From: CAZYQW01 sp964649825
Lineage (GTDB): Bacteria; Planctomycetota; B15-G4; JADJEK01
Direction of reading: 5' to 3'
Length of the DNA stretch: 56,948 nucleotides
Assembly (NCBI GenBank): GCA_964649825.1
Contig: CAZYQW010000139.1
Coordinates: 1 to 56,948, forward strand
Below are positions 17,301 to 25,328 of this stretch, piece by piece (the stretch's first letter is position 1; the number at the start of each line of letters is the position of its first letter). The notes below the pieces were generated by a model. It was not told the origin of the DNA. It saw only the letters and a program-made list of their open reading frames with translations, and searched no databases. The position numbers were made by a program, and so were the translations under genes.

Positions 17301-19217
17301 GAACTCCCCGACGCCGGCGACTACACCGAGCACGTCGGGCGTCGAGACCCGGTCCTTCCGCATCCGCTCGATCTTCCCGACGAGCACGTCGAGAACGTGT
17401 TCCTCGGGACTGTCGCGATGGAAGAGGTAGCGGATCTCCGGGTTCCGTCGCTGCCCGTAGCGGTCGACGCGGCCGTTCCGCTGCTCGAGGCGGTTCGGAT
17501 TCCAGGGCAGCTCGAAGTGGACGACGCGCCGGCATCGCCGCTGGAGGTTCAGGCCTTCGCTCGCCGCGTCGGTCGCCAGCAGGACCGCCACTCCTTCCGA
17601 TTCGAACGCAGCCTGGCGCCTCCGCCGCGTCCGAGGAAACAGTCCACCACGCAGGACGGCCCAGCGGCCCTTCAGGTCTTCGGTCTTCTCGAACTCTTCG
17701 ATCAGGCTCTCCAGCGTGTCGACGTACTCGGTGAAGACGATCACCTTCTCGTGGGCGTCCGCGGCCAGAACCGCGCGAATCTCGCCGAGCAGGGCTGCGA
17801 CCTTCGGGTCGTCCGGAGGCGTGCTCTTCAGGAGCTTGCGGATCTCGCCGAGCTTCTTGATCTCGCTCTTGCGACGGCGCTCATCGGCGGGGATCGCGGA
17901 ACGCAACAGCCGGCGGGAGATTCGCTCGGACTCGGATTCCCGCAACGGCAGGTCGAGCTGCAGGTCGCGGAGCTCGGAACGCTCCGGCGCAGCCTCGCGC
18001 GCCGCCTCCTTCTTCAGAGCCTCGAGACGGTGCTCCACGGTTCTCTCGAGGGCGCGTCGGCTCGACAGCGCGCGTTTCTTCACGATCTGCATCGCGAAGC
18101 CGATGAGCTCGGAATCGTCCGCATTGGCCGCATCGCGCGCCGTCCTCGAGCAGTAGGCCGAGACCTTCTTCAGGACCTCGCCGTAGCCGCCGCGCGAGTC
18201 GACGGGAATCCCGTGTACATGCCGCTCGGGGAAGGAGGGCTCCTCGCCGCCGATCGGCGTGCGGCGCGTGATCTGCGCCTTCATCCGCCGGATCATCGCG
18301 CTCGCCACGCGGCGGTGCACCTGCTCCGGATCACCATGAAGCGTGGCAAGGGTCGGCTCCACGAGCTCGACGAGCGAGCGGAACGAATGGGCGTGTCCGT
18401 TGTGCGGCGTCGCGGTGAGGAGCAGCAGGCCTCGGGAGGCATCGCGCAACGCGCGACCGAGGCGCGTCCTCTGCGTCGAATACGGGTTCTGCGGCGTGCC
18501 GGACTCGGCCAGCGCGTGCGCTTCGTCGACGACCGCAAGGTCCCAACGCGTGGCGAGCGCGCGGCGATGGACGGTTTCCTTCTTGAGGTAGTCGAGCGAC
18601 GTGAGGACGCGCGGTATCGCATCCCACGGGCTGATCCCGGCGGGCAAGTCTGTCTGGGCGTGGGCCAGGCCGGACGCGTTCTCGATGACCGTGAAATCGA
18701 GGCCGAACTTGTTCCGCAGCTCGTCCTGCCACTGGAGGACGAGCCCAGGCGGAGCGACAATCAGCACGCGCTTCGCACGCCGGCGCGCCATCAGCTCGAG
18801 AATCGCGAGTCCAGCCTCGATCGTCTTGCCGAGCCCGACGTCGTCGGCGATCAGGAGGCTCGGTCGCGGCTTGGCGAGGAGACGCAACGTCGGCGCGACC
18901 TGGTAGGCCTCGAGCGCGACGCGTCCGAAGCGAGCGCCGGACAGCATGCCGGTCTCCTGGACCGCGGTCGCTGCCACGATGCGGTGCGCCCGCGACCACG
19001 AGGCGAAGGAGTCGAAGCCCGTGAGCGCCAGTCGAAGATCCTCGGGCGCGAGCTGGGTGACCTCCTCGGGTGGACTGACCACCTCGACCGCGATGGGCTG
19101 CTCGTCGTCGAGCGCGTGCAGCGTGAGATAGAGCTGCTCGTCGGGCAAGGCTCTCGCCGCGGCGACGCGCCAGGGACGCTCGCGGATCTCGACTCGATCT
19201 CCGGGGCGCACGACCAC
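14388..19217 (-). CDS. SNF2 helicase fused to N6-adenine DNA methylase (DrmD-DrmMI-like)
   Basis: This is a 1609-residue first gene of the operon. It starts at GTG (19215-19217) with GAGGAG 6 nt upstream. The SNF2 helicase has Walker A 'DDVGLGKTIEAG' (125-136), DEAH at 231-234, 'LLTATPHNG', 'VIVFTEYVDTLESL' and motif VI 'QRNGRVDRYGQ'. A helical region and a strongly acidic linker (near 1010-1040) follow. The methylase has motif I 'DPACGSGHFLIEAM' near 1090 and motif IV 'GNPPWD' near 1372, as in Eco57I-type adenine methylases. In class 1 DISARM the SNF2 helicase (DrmD) and adenine methylase (DrmMI) are separate proteins; here they are one. The frame breaks at residue ~1603 and resumes in the next frame (to 13558), so the complete product would be about 1880 residues. 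Confidence 0.88.
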   Translation of the reverse strand: MVVRPGDRVEIRERPWRVAAARALPDEQLYLTLHALDDEQPIAVEVVSPPEEVTQLAPEDLRLALTGFDSFASWSRAHRIVAATAVQETGMLSGARFGRVALEAYQVAPTLRLLAKPRPSLLIADDVGLGKTIEAGLAILELMARRRAKRVLIVAPPGLVLQWQDELRNKFGLDFTVIENASGLAHAQTDLPAGISPWDAIPRVLTSLDYLKKETVHRRALATRWDLAVVDEAHALAESGTPQNPYSTQRTRLGRALRDASRGLLLLTATPHNGHAHSFRSLVELVEPTLATLHGDPEQVHRRVASAMIRRMKAQITRRTPIGGEEPSFPERHVHGIPVDSRGGYGEVLKKVSAYCSRTARDAANADDSELIGFAMQIVKKRALSSRRALERTVEHRLEALKKEAAREAAPERSELRDLQLDLPLRESESERISRRLLRSAIPADERRRKSEIKKLGEIRKLLKSTPPDDPKVAALLGEIRAVLAADAHEKVIVFTEYVDTLESLIEEFEKTEDLKGRWAVLRGGLFPRTRRRRQAAFESEGVAVLLATDAASEGLNLQRRCRRVVHFELPWNPNRLEQRNGRVDRYGQRRNPEIRYLFHRDSPEEHVLDVLVGKIERMRKDRVSTPDVLGVVAGVGEFEAGLVELDAEEPDVAERAKRLVRHFEDRTSEFVRDVKPLLAIPGMSVEERNGLFDLLNRSDPLLGDDTALERLAVDLLGPAIQSSGSDGVYRVEVPLSLRGPGVPPIYPRVTFRRSTAAAATPEEVEYVTPIHPLVQAIANEAHRRLLQVFADQRGLPPRRLAVRRAPPGEPASVLFTFFGAVKGGGDLIEERILTVRLDAEGRIVGDEPGNGSFLQEVRGVGEARPERAMGVFGEAFDGLTRRATEEAGRILRERSEQLRHRRAEQVALFRRELDVDLEDRLAEIADLERRARGLVDEKGQGRLFAVEDRAASGFTARRAVAESLARQRAEELDVAGDLAIVAGTAAATVHPDGDEVVEDHDEEDEDSDDEETDGEDSDDAGKGLSKGATARLVRRIEPGTFHFVPGAGRKGSGSFYTPLALVEDVVRHALGSLTEEKSAAEIERLRVVDPACGSGHFLIEAMRFMGRALHRAYSAEYGAVGPSEFRSKSESRRGWDEDWTASDAEARAANSEARAWCKRRIAERCLFGVDRNPTAVDLARVALWIESLAGDRPLTYFAHHVRHGNSLLGSWLARLHQPPLPELKLGPKRDGTGGLFEHEVLRKHVREAAEIRLRIDRTPADALRAEGIEPESVREIAFKEEQRRRADELLAAARLLFDLRTAAAFVPAIWKSWSVLASFAGDHARLHRVAHEQTWWGDFDAVRRDEPFFHWELEFPEVFLDAERGGFDGVLGNPPWDKVLPAKTEFYAKADVLIRAFKGNELDQRIRELHAAEPALKDGFEAYRRRTTTIAQLLRKGGDFPHSEARSQAAHEDLSKYFVDRAARVAGRSGAVGMVVPSVLYNGDGCVGIRRFLLREAAIERFYGFENHGKRFFPIDSRYKFVSLVFRKGRSADGFDAAFMRRDMAELTSDGPKPWMVRITPEEIEALSPETLAFLEYRSSRDQAIAHRMHEGRPTLGGEGRGHGTSGS

Positions 19218-19349
19218 TGCGTTCTCCTCGAGTGCCGAACAGAGGTGCGAGTCTAGCGACCCACGAGCATCGGACGCTCTCGATCACCGCATTGTCGCCA
19301 CCACCGCACCTGGCCCCGGGTTCCCCGGGACGACGGCAAGGCAGGCGCA

Positions 19350-21368
19350 TCAGCCGTCGTTGGTGATGACCTTGTCGTCGCCCTTGGGTTGGTCGAGATG
19401 GAGGCTGACCTTCACCTTCTCTTCGCCGGTGACGAGACCCGCGACCACGATCTTGTAGAGGCCGGTCTGAGAGAGCTGGTAGTCGATCGGGCCGATGCTC
19501 CCGGACCCTCCGGTCACGTCATGCGGTACGGCGTCGACCTCGGTTCCGGTCGTGTCGAGCAGGGTCACGATCGGGGTGAACGGAGACTTCTTCTTGGGCT
19601 GCACCGTGAACGTGAGGGTCGAGTTCGCCGTGGCCAGGAACGGGAGGACGAGGGGGCCGGAGGGCGACCCTGATCCCTTGAGGATCTGCTTCTGCGACTT
19701 GGCGGCGGTGGGGAGCTTGCGGCCCGTCTTGATCGAGTAGCCGCCGGTGGAGGCGAAGTCGGGCTGGATCCGCACGTGGTGCTTCCCCGAGACCTTCGTC
19801 GTCGCGGACACGTCGGCGTGGGACCAGGGCGGGAGCGACCACGAGTCGATCGGGAGCTTGTTGGGATCCGTCACGAAGACCGTCGCGCCGAGGCCGTCCT
19901 TGCTGTCCACCTCGAGCTTGATCCGGGTCCCTGCCACGACGTGGAACGAGAACTCGTGCCAGACCGACCCAGGCGCGAACGATCCGACCAGCTTGTCGCC
20001 AAGCAGGATCTCCTTCTGCACCGCGGGCGGCAGCGGACGCACCACGACGGCGGCGCCGGCGTCGGTGCCGCCGTCATCGTCGTTCGGGATGCCGGCCAGG
20101 ACCTCGCCGCGGCCGTCGCCGTCGAGGTCGCCGACCTCGGAGACCGTCGTGCCGCACCGAGCCCCGGCGGTCTTGCCGAAGTAGGTCTGGATCGGTTGCC
20201 AGCTCGCCGCCGAGAAGACGTGCACAGCGCCGGTGTCGATGGTTCCGTTCGAGGCGGACGGCGAGCCCAACAAGTAGTCGGCGCGGCCGTCGCCGTCGAC
20301 GTCGCCGGCCGGGGCGACCGAGTAGCCGAGATCATCGCTGGCGGCGGCGCCGAAGTGCCAGCGGATGATGGAAGGCCCCGAGCCGCCGTACGACACGATC
20401 CACGCCGAGTTCACGCTGGTTCCGCACGGTCCCGTCGCGCCGCCGCCGCACGGGCCGAAGTTCGTCGCGAGTCCGCCGGTGAGCAGGTCGTTCGTCCCGT
20501 CACCGCTCACGTCGCCAGCGGTGGCGACCGACCATCCGACCACTCCGGGCGCACCCGTCGTGCCGGGGGCGATCAACGTGTGGTACACGAGCCCGGACCC
20601 GCCCGAATGGACGTAGACGGCGCCCGCCGAGTTGGCGCTGGGCGTGCCCGCGATGCCGAGGGCGCCGGGGGCACCGACCACGAAGTCGTGCTTGCCGTCG
20701 CCGTTCATGTCGCCGACGAACGCGACCGAATGTCCGGCCCGCTCGCCCGCGGTGGATCCGTTCCACGCGGCCCACGGCGCGTTCTGCTGATACCGGTGGA
20801 CGCGCGCGCGGCCCGAGTCGACGCCGCTGAAGCTGGCCTTCGGCTCCCCGGCGATGACGTCGTCGAATCCGTCGGCGGAGACGTCGGAGCCGCCGTCGAC
20901 CGCGAAACCGAGCTGGAACCCGGCGAGGGATCCTCCCCATTGCCGCAGGATCGCGCCGGAGCTTCCCGAAAGAACGCGGATCATCCCCGCGTCCATCGCG
21001 GCGAAGTCGGCGAGCGGGGCCCCCACGACCACGTCATCGACGCCGTCGCCCTCGAAGTCGCCGGCGTGCGCCACCGCGAAACCGTACCGATCGCCCGGCG
21101 CGAGCCCGCTCCACGAACGAATGGTCGTCCCGTGCTGGACCGAGATCACCTTCACTATCCCCTCGCCCATCGTGCCCCCGTTGGGCGCGGAGACCACGAG
21201 GTCGGGGAATCCGTCGTTGTCGACGTCTCCCATGTGGGACACGGAAAAGCCGAGATGATCGCCAGCCGCGTCGCCGGTGATCCGCAGGAGCTCGGTCTGG
21301 CTCCGCGCGTTCGGGGCGAGCAGGACCGTCGTCGACACGGCGAGGAGCAAGGGGCACAGCGAATGCAT
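19350..21368 (-). CDS. secreted seven-repeat FG-GAP (integrin-alpha-like) propeller protein
   Basis: This 672-residue exported protein has a signal peptide (MHSLCPLLLAVSTTVLLAPN, cleavage likely after ARS). Seven FG-GAP repeats follow over residues ~28-430, each with a Ca-binding-like loop: 'GDVDNDGFPDLVV', 'GDFEGDGVDDVVV', 'SDVSADGFDDVIA', 'GDMNGDGKHDFVV', 'GDVSGDGTNDLLT', 'GDVDGDGRADYLL' and 'GDLDGDGRGEVLA'. Seven is the number needed for one closed beta-propeller. The remaining ~230 residues contain two beta-rich, pre-peptidase-like domains ('GTRIKLEVDSKDGLGATVF', 'STLTFTVQPKKK'). It has GGGAGG 5 nt before its ATG. The function is unknown; such proteins are usually cell-surface binding or envelope proteins. 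It lies upstream of, and on the same strand as, the helicase operon, but the 132-bp gap gives no evidence of co-transcription. Confidence 0.8.
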   Translation of the reverse strand: MHSLCPLLLAVSTTVLLAPNARSQTELLRITGDAAGDHLGFSVSHMGDVDNDGFPDLVVSAPNGGTMGEGIVKVISVQHGTTIRSWSGLAPGDRYGFAVAHAGDFEGDGVDDVVVGAPLADFAAMDAGMIRVLSGSSGAILRQWGGSLAGFQLGFAVDGGSDVSADGFDDVIAGEPKASFSGVDSGRARVHRYQQNAPWAAWNGSTAGERAGHSVAFVGDMNGDGKHDFVVGAPGALGIAGTPSANSAGAVYVHSGGSGLVYHTLIAPGTTGAPGVVGWSVATAGDVSGDGTNDLLTGGLATNFGPCGGGATGPCGTSVNSAWIVSYGGSGPSIIRWHFGAAASDDLGYSVAPAGDVDGDGRADYLLGSPSASNGTIDTGAVHVFSAASWQPIQTYFGKTAGARCGTTVSEVGDLDGDGRGEVLAGIPNDDDGGTDAGAAVVVRPLPPAVQKEILLGDKLVGSFAPGSVWHEFSFHVVAGTRIKLEVDSKDGLGATVFVTDPNKLPIDSWSLPPWSHADVSATTKVSGKHHVRIQPDFASTGGYSIKTGRKLPTAAKSQKQILKGSGSPSGPLVLPFLATANSTLTFTVQPKKKSPFTPIVTLLDTTGTEVDAVPHDVTGGSGSIGPIDYQLSQTGLYKIVVAGLVTGEEKVKVSLHLDQPKGDDKVITNDG

Positions 21369-21381
21369 CAGAGCCTCCCAT

Positions 21382-21406
21382 CAGAGTTTTCCAGCAGAGT
21401 TTCCAG
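21382..21406. repeat. tandem 12/13-bp repeat in the 5' region of the FG-GAP gene
   Basis: CAGAGTTTTCCAG (21382-21394) is followed directly by CAGAGTTTCCAG (21395-21406), two copies differing by one T. They lie 14-38 bp before the ATG of the gene on the minus strand, within the likely leader. They may be regulatory or chance. The remainder of 21369-21549, shared with the divergent HD gene, has no clear promoter. Confidence 0.35.
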
Positions 21407-21549
21407 GGGGGCGACTGGAACACGTGAAGAGCTCTTGACTCATCCTTTCCGTCCGGGATGGTCTAGCGCCGAGACCGGACGAGGCAACCGCGGGTTCGCG
21501 ATGCGAGCGCTGGTTTCGAGCGTCGTTCGTAGAATGTCCGAGACGGTCG

Positions 21550-22116
21550 ATGGCCGGACGCAATGCGATGAGAATGTTGAGCACAGCGTTGTTGGTGGCG
21601 GCTCGGTTCCACCACGATCAGTTTCGGAAGCATACCGGGTTGCCGTACGTCCTGCATCCGATCGACGTCATGCGCGCGCTGTGGGACGCGGGGATCGGCG
21701 ACGAAGAGGTGCTCGCCGCGGCCGTTCTCCATGACGTCGTCGAGGACACGGAGTACGGGCTCGAGCAGTGTCGAGCGGACTTCGGCGACCGGGTGACGAC
21801 GATCGTCGGCGAGATGACGAAACGTCACGACCAGACCAAGCGGGTCTACATGGAGAGCTTCTCGTCGAAGTCGGCCGAGGCGGTCATCGTCAAGGTCGTC
21901 GACCGGCACCGCAACATCGTGGATTACCGGCGCGATGACCCGTCGAAGGTGCCCGCGTACACCGAGGAAGCGCGCCCGCTGTTCGAGGTGTTCGGGACGC
22001 GACGCGCGGACCTGATCGCACGGTTCGGCCCCTCGGTCGTGAGCCGTCTCGAACGAATGGTCGAGGACATGCAGCGCGACCTGCTCGGTCCGGGGGATTC
22101 CGGCATCGACGCCTGA
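21550..22116 (+). CDS. HD-domain phosphohydrolase (SpoT/MESH1-like)
   Basis: This 188-residue soluble protein belongs to the HD superfamily related to ppGpp hydrolases. The metal-binding pattern is complete: 'FHHDQFRKHTGLPYVLHP' (20-37), the HD dyad at 61-62 in 'AAVLHDVVEDTEYG', and a later conserved Asp in 'VKVVDRHRNIVDYR'. It lacks the synthetase, TGS and ACT domains of long RelA/SpoT enzymes, so it resembles a small alarmone hydrolase or a related nucleotide phosphohydrolase. The ATG at 21550 lacks a Shine-Dalgarno. TAGAAT at 21530-21535 could be a -10, but no -35 fits at 17 bp. It is transcribed away from the FG-GAP gene. The substrate is not shown by sequence. Confidence 0.75.
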   Translation: MAGRNAMRMLSTALLVAARFHHDQFRKHTGLPYVLHPIDVMRALWDAGIGDEEVLAAAVLHDVVEDTEYGLEQCRADFGDRVTTIVGEMTKRHDQTKRVYMESFSSKSAEAVIVKVVDRHRNIVDYRRDDPSKVPAYTEEARPLFEVFGTRRADLIARFGPSVVSRLERMVEDMQRDLLGPGDSGIDA

Positions 22117-22166
22117 GCCGCCTGAGCCTCCACGGAGCGTCGACTCGGTGTACACTCGGCTTCACC

Positions 22167-22195
22167 GGTCTGACCCCGGTCTGACCCCGGTCTGA
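22167..22195. repeat. tandem GGTCTGACCCC repeats
   Basis: Two exact 11-bp copies (22167-22177, 22178-22188) and a partial third (22189-22195) lie just ahead of the ribosome site of the next gene; 'GGTCCGA' at 22200 may be a decayed fourth. Its complement GGGGTCAGACC is a motif I recall from short interspersed repeats linked to RAYT transposases, but that link is unproven here. Confidence 0.4.
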
Positions 22196-22223
22196 ATCAG
22201 GTCCGAACCACGGAGGAAGACAC

Positions 22224-25200
22224 GTGCGGGCACGTTCGGTGGACATGCTCACGGGCGCGTTGCTCGGCATCGTCGTGTGCGCTGCTTCCTGCCGGCGGGA
22301 CCGAGGAGACGCCGAGTCCGCCGAGGAGCGCGTGCGTGGGATCGTTCATTCCGAGGAGCTGATCCTCGCCCTCGGTCCGCGGCTGAAGGCGCTGAACAAG
22401 AGCCTCGCGAACCTTCGCCTTCCGGATCAGGACGCGCGCGAGCTGTTCGCCGGCGAAGTCGAAGTGCGCGACCTCTCCACGATTCCCGCCGGCGAGGTCG
22501 ATCCGCTCGACCGGGTCGCGGTGCGGCTTGGGCGCATCGTGCCGGCGGAAGAGAAGGCGAAGGTCGCGCGCGACGACCTCGACCTCTGGGCGCCGGTCTT
22601 GTCGGGGGTCGACTACTTCGAGAACGCGAAGTTCTACCTCATCCGCGGGAGCTTCACGAACGAGGCGCTCACGGCGTTCGAGAGCACCGTCGGCTTCAAG
22701 GCGCTCGCCAAGGTCGAGTCGGGCGGGCTCCGCGCGACGTCGTCGAAGCTCCACGTCGACTGGAAGCGAGATCCGGCGAACGGAGACGGTCCCGAGTCTT
22801 GGAGCATCGTTTCGTGGGACACGGGACCGATCGAGACGGAGGATGCGCCGCGGCCGCTCTTCTCCGAGGTGCTGGCCGAGGTCCTGCCCGACGCCGAGAC
22901 CTACCGGCGCGCGCGCGAGTCGGTCCACGAGCGCAAGGTCATCGAGATGTTCCGCGACGGGCAGACGAACCTGCCGAAGAAGGAATACATCCAGGCGTTC
23001 ACGCCCGACGCTTTGCTCCAGCATCCATCCGTGTCGGTCGTCGACCTCGACGGCGACGGGCTGGACGACCTGTACGTCATGGTCCGATGGGGGAAGAACC
23101 AGCTCCTGCACAACCGCGGCGACGGCACGTTCGAGGAGATCGCGGCGGACGTCGGCCTCGACGTGCGGGGAGTGTCGACCGGCGCGGCGTTCGTGGACTT
23201 CGACAACGACGGCGACCAGGACCTCATGCTGGCGCGTTCCCTGGAGCGCAGCATGTACCTCGTGAACGAAGGCGGGCGCTTCGTCGATCGCTCGGCGGAG
23301 CTCGTGTCGATGCCGCTGCCGTACCTCGTCACGTCGGTTTCGGCCGCGGACTACAACGGCGACGGGCTGGTCGACGTCTACTTCGGCACGTACTCGCTCC
23401 CGTACCGCGAGCTGAAGAACCCCGAGTACACGCGCCGCTACCTGACATCGGAAGAGACCGACGAGCTCTTCCGGCGCGCCGCCGCGTCGAAGCCGTACGT
23501 CGAATCGCCCGGTCCGCCGAACCTGCTCCTGGTGAACCGCGGCGGCCGCTTCGATCGGGCCCCCGAGGACGAGCAGTGTCGGCTCTGGCGCGCGACGTTC
23601 CAGGGGACGTGGTCGGACTTCGACTTCGACGGCGACCCCGACCTCTACGTGTCGAACGACTACGCTCCCGACGCGCTGCTTCGAAACGACGGCGCGGCCG
23701 GTTTCAAGGACGTGGCGCGCGAGCTCGGCGGCGAGTCGATGATGGGCTTCGGGATGGGAGTCTCGTGGGGCGACTACGACAACGACGGGCGCCAGGACAT
23801 CTACGTCTCGAACATGTTCAGCAAGGCCGGCATGCGGATCACGAGCCAGGCACCGGGGCTCGACCCGCGGATTCGCCGGTCGGCCGAGGGCAACCTGCTG
23901 ATCCGGAACCTCGGCGATCGCTTCGAGCAGGTCTCCGGGCTGGAGCCGCCGGCGCTCGCGGTCGCGATCGCCGATTGGTCGTGGGGCGGACAGTTCGCCG
24001 ACTTCGACAACGACGGTTGGCTCGACATCTACGTGTCGAGCGGCTACTACACCGCGCCGAAGGAGGTGGAGTTCGACGTCGACTTGTGAAGCACGCTCTG
24101 GCGCACGGTCGTGCGCTCGGACACGAACCTCGACGACGACTTCCGTGAGCACGCGGAGTGGGCGGGTGCGCCGGGTTCCCTGGCGAGTTCGACGATGGAG
24201 AGCTGGGGCCGGGTCGAATCCGACAAGCCCGGCATCAAGTACCTGAGCAAGTCGTTCAGCGGCAGCGAGCGGAACCGGCTGTTCTACAACCGGCACGGCA
24301 AGGAGTTCTTCGACCTGTCCGCGGTGTCCGGACTCGACACGCCGGCCGACAGCCGTTCGCTCGTGCTGCTCGACTACGACCGCGACGGCTGGGAGGACAT
24401 CGCGCTCGTCAACGCGAACGCGCCGCTCCTGAACCTGTTTCGCAACGACATCGCCGCCGTCGCGACGTCGGTTGCGCCGGGCGGCATGATCGCGGTGCGC
24501 TTGATCGGCGGGAGTCGCGGACCGACGCCGGCCGAGGACTGGTCGAACCGCGACGGCATCGGCGCGATCGTGCGGGTCTCGGCCGATGGCTGGACCGCGA
24601 TCCGCGAGCTGCGCGCGGGCGAGGGGTTCGCCGCGCAGAACAGCAAGACGCTGCTCATCGGGATCGGCGATCGAAGCGACGTCGACGTCGCGGTCGTCTG
24701 GCCGTCCGGACGGAACCAATCGGCGGCGGACGTCGCGCCCGGCTCGCTCCTGACGTTCCACGAGAACGTCGCGGAGAGCGAGAGCGCGGACGGCGTGGAA
24801 CGCTCCCCGTACGGCCCGGCGATCGCACGCCGTGCGATCGCCGCCGCCTCGCCGGCGCCGACGCTCGACCTCGCGCCCCAGGAAGACGCGTCGAGCCGCG
24901 TCTACGTGACCATGGCGACGTGGTGCGCGGCATGCATGAAGAGCGCTCCGCAGGTCGAGCTGCTGACGCAGCAGTTCGACGGCCGGCTGTCGTTCTACGG
25001 CATCCCGGTCGACGCCAACGACACGGCGGAGATGTTGTCGGAATACGAGGCGAAGAAGCGTCCCGCCTACACGCTGCTGAAGGGCGTGAGCGGAGCGGAT
25101 CGCAGCAGAGTGCAGGCGATCCTGAAGGAAGTGCTCGGCCTCGACGCGCTCCCCTCGACGATCGTGACCGACGCGCACGGTCGCATCTTGAAGGCGTTCG

Positions 25201-25250
25201 CGGGGGTGCCGTCCGCATCGGAACTCCAGAAGATCGTGGGCGGAACCTGA
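22224..25250 (+). CDS. CRTAC1/ASPIC-UnbV propeller lipoprotein with thioredoxin domain; in-frame TGA, selenoprotein candidate
   Basis: This is one reading frame of 1008 residues if the TGA at 24087-24089 (codon 622) is read through. The start is GTG with GGAGGA 6 nt upstream. A lipoprotein-like signal ends 'VVCAASC'. Residues ~270-610 carry FG-GAP/VCBS repeats ('VVDLDGDGLDDLYV', 'FVDFDNDGDQDLMLA', 'WSDFDFDGDPDLYV', 'WGDYDNDGRQDIYV'). After the TGA the same frame continues with 'STLWRTVVRSD', another repeat, an ASPIC/UnbV domain ('SNRDGIGAIVRVSADG') and a thioredoxin fold with 'WCAAC' near 901. From memory, planctomycete relatives often have 'DLCSFFWRQVV' here, so the TGA falls on a Cys. A SECIS-like hairpin follows. 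The alternatives are a nonsense mutation, or two separate genes (22224-24089 and 24111-25250, the latter from GTG). Confidence 0.75.
24087..24116 (+). promoter_or_regulatory. in-frame UGA with SECIS-like hairpin
   Basis: TGA at 24087-24089 is followed 11 nt later by GCGCAC (24101-24106), loop GGTC (24107-24110) and GTGCGC (24111-24116), a perfect 6-bp stem extendable by a G-U pair. The loop begins 17 nt after the TGA. In E. coli fdhF the loop is also GGUC and begins 18 nt after the UGA. Unlike fdhF, no bulged U is present in the upper stem. Confidence 0.5.
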
Positions 25251-25328
25251 CGGCCGGCGACCGGGCGCGCCGCACGAATCTCGAAGATCTGCGCAACGCT
25301 CGCGGCGGCGTGCCATCCTTGACGAACG

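Noticed and set aside
16011..19256. 1081-codon plus-strand frame opposite the SNF2-methylase
   Set aside because: It is antisense to a gene with intact helicase and methylase motifs; the composition is that of a GC-driven shadow.
21530..21535. TAGAAT as a -10 for the HD gene
   Set aside because: No hexamer resembling TTGACA is present 16-18 bp upstream, so it is mentioned only as weak.
25318..25328. TTGACG just before the sigma-factor ATG, considered as a -35 box
   Set aside because: It is only a few bases from the start codon, leaving no room for a -10 upstream of the gene.
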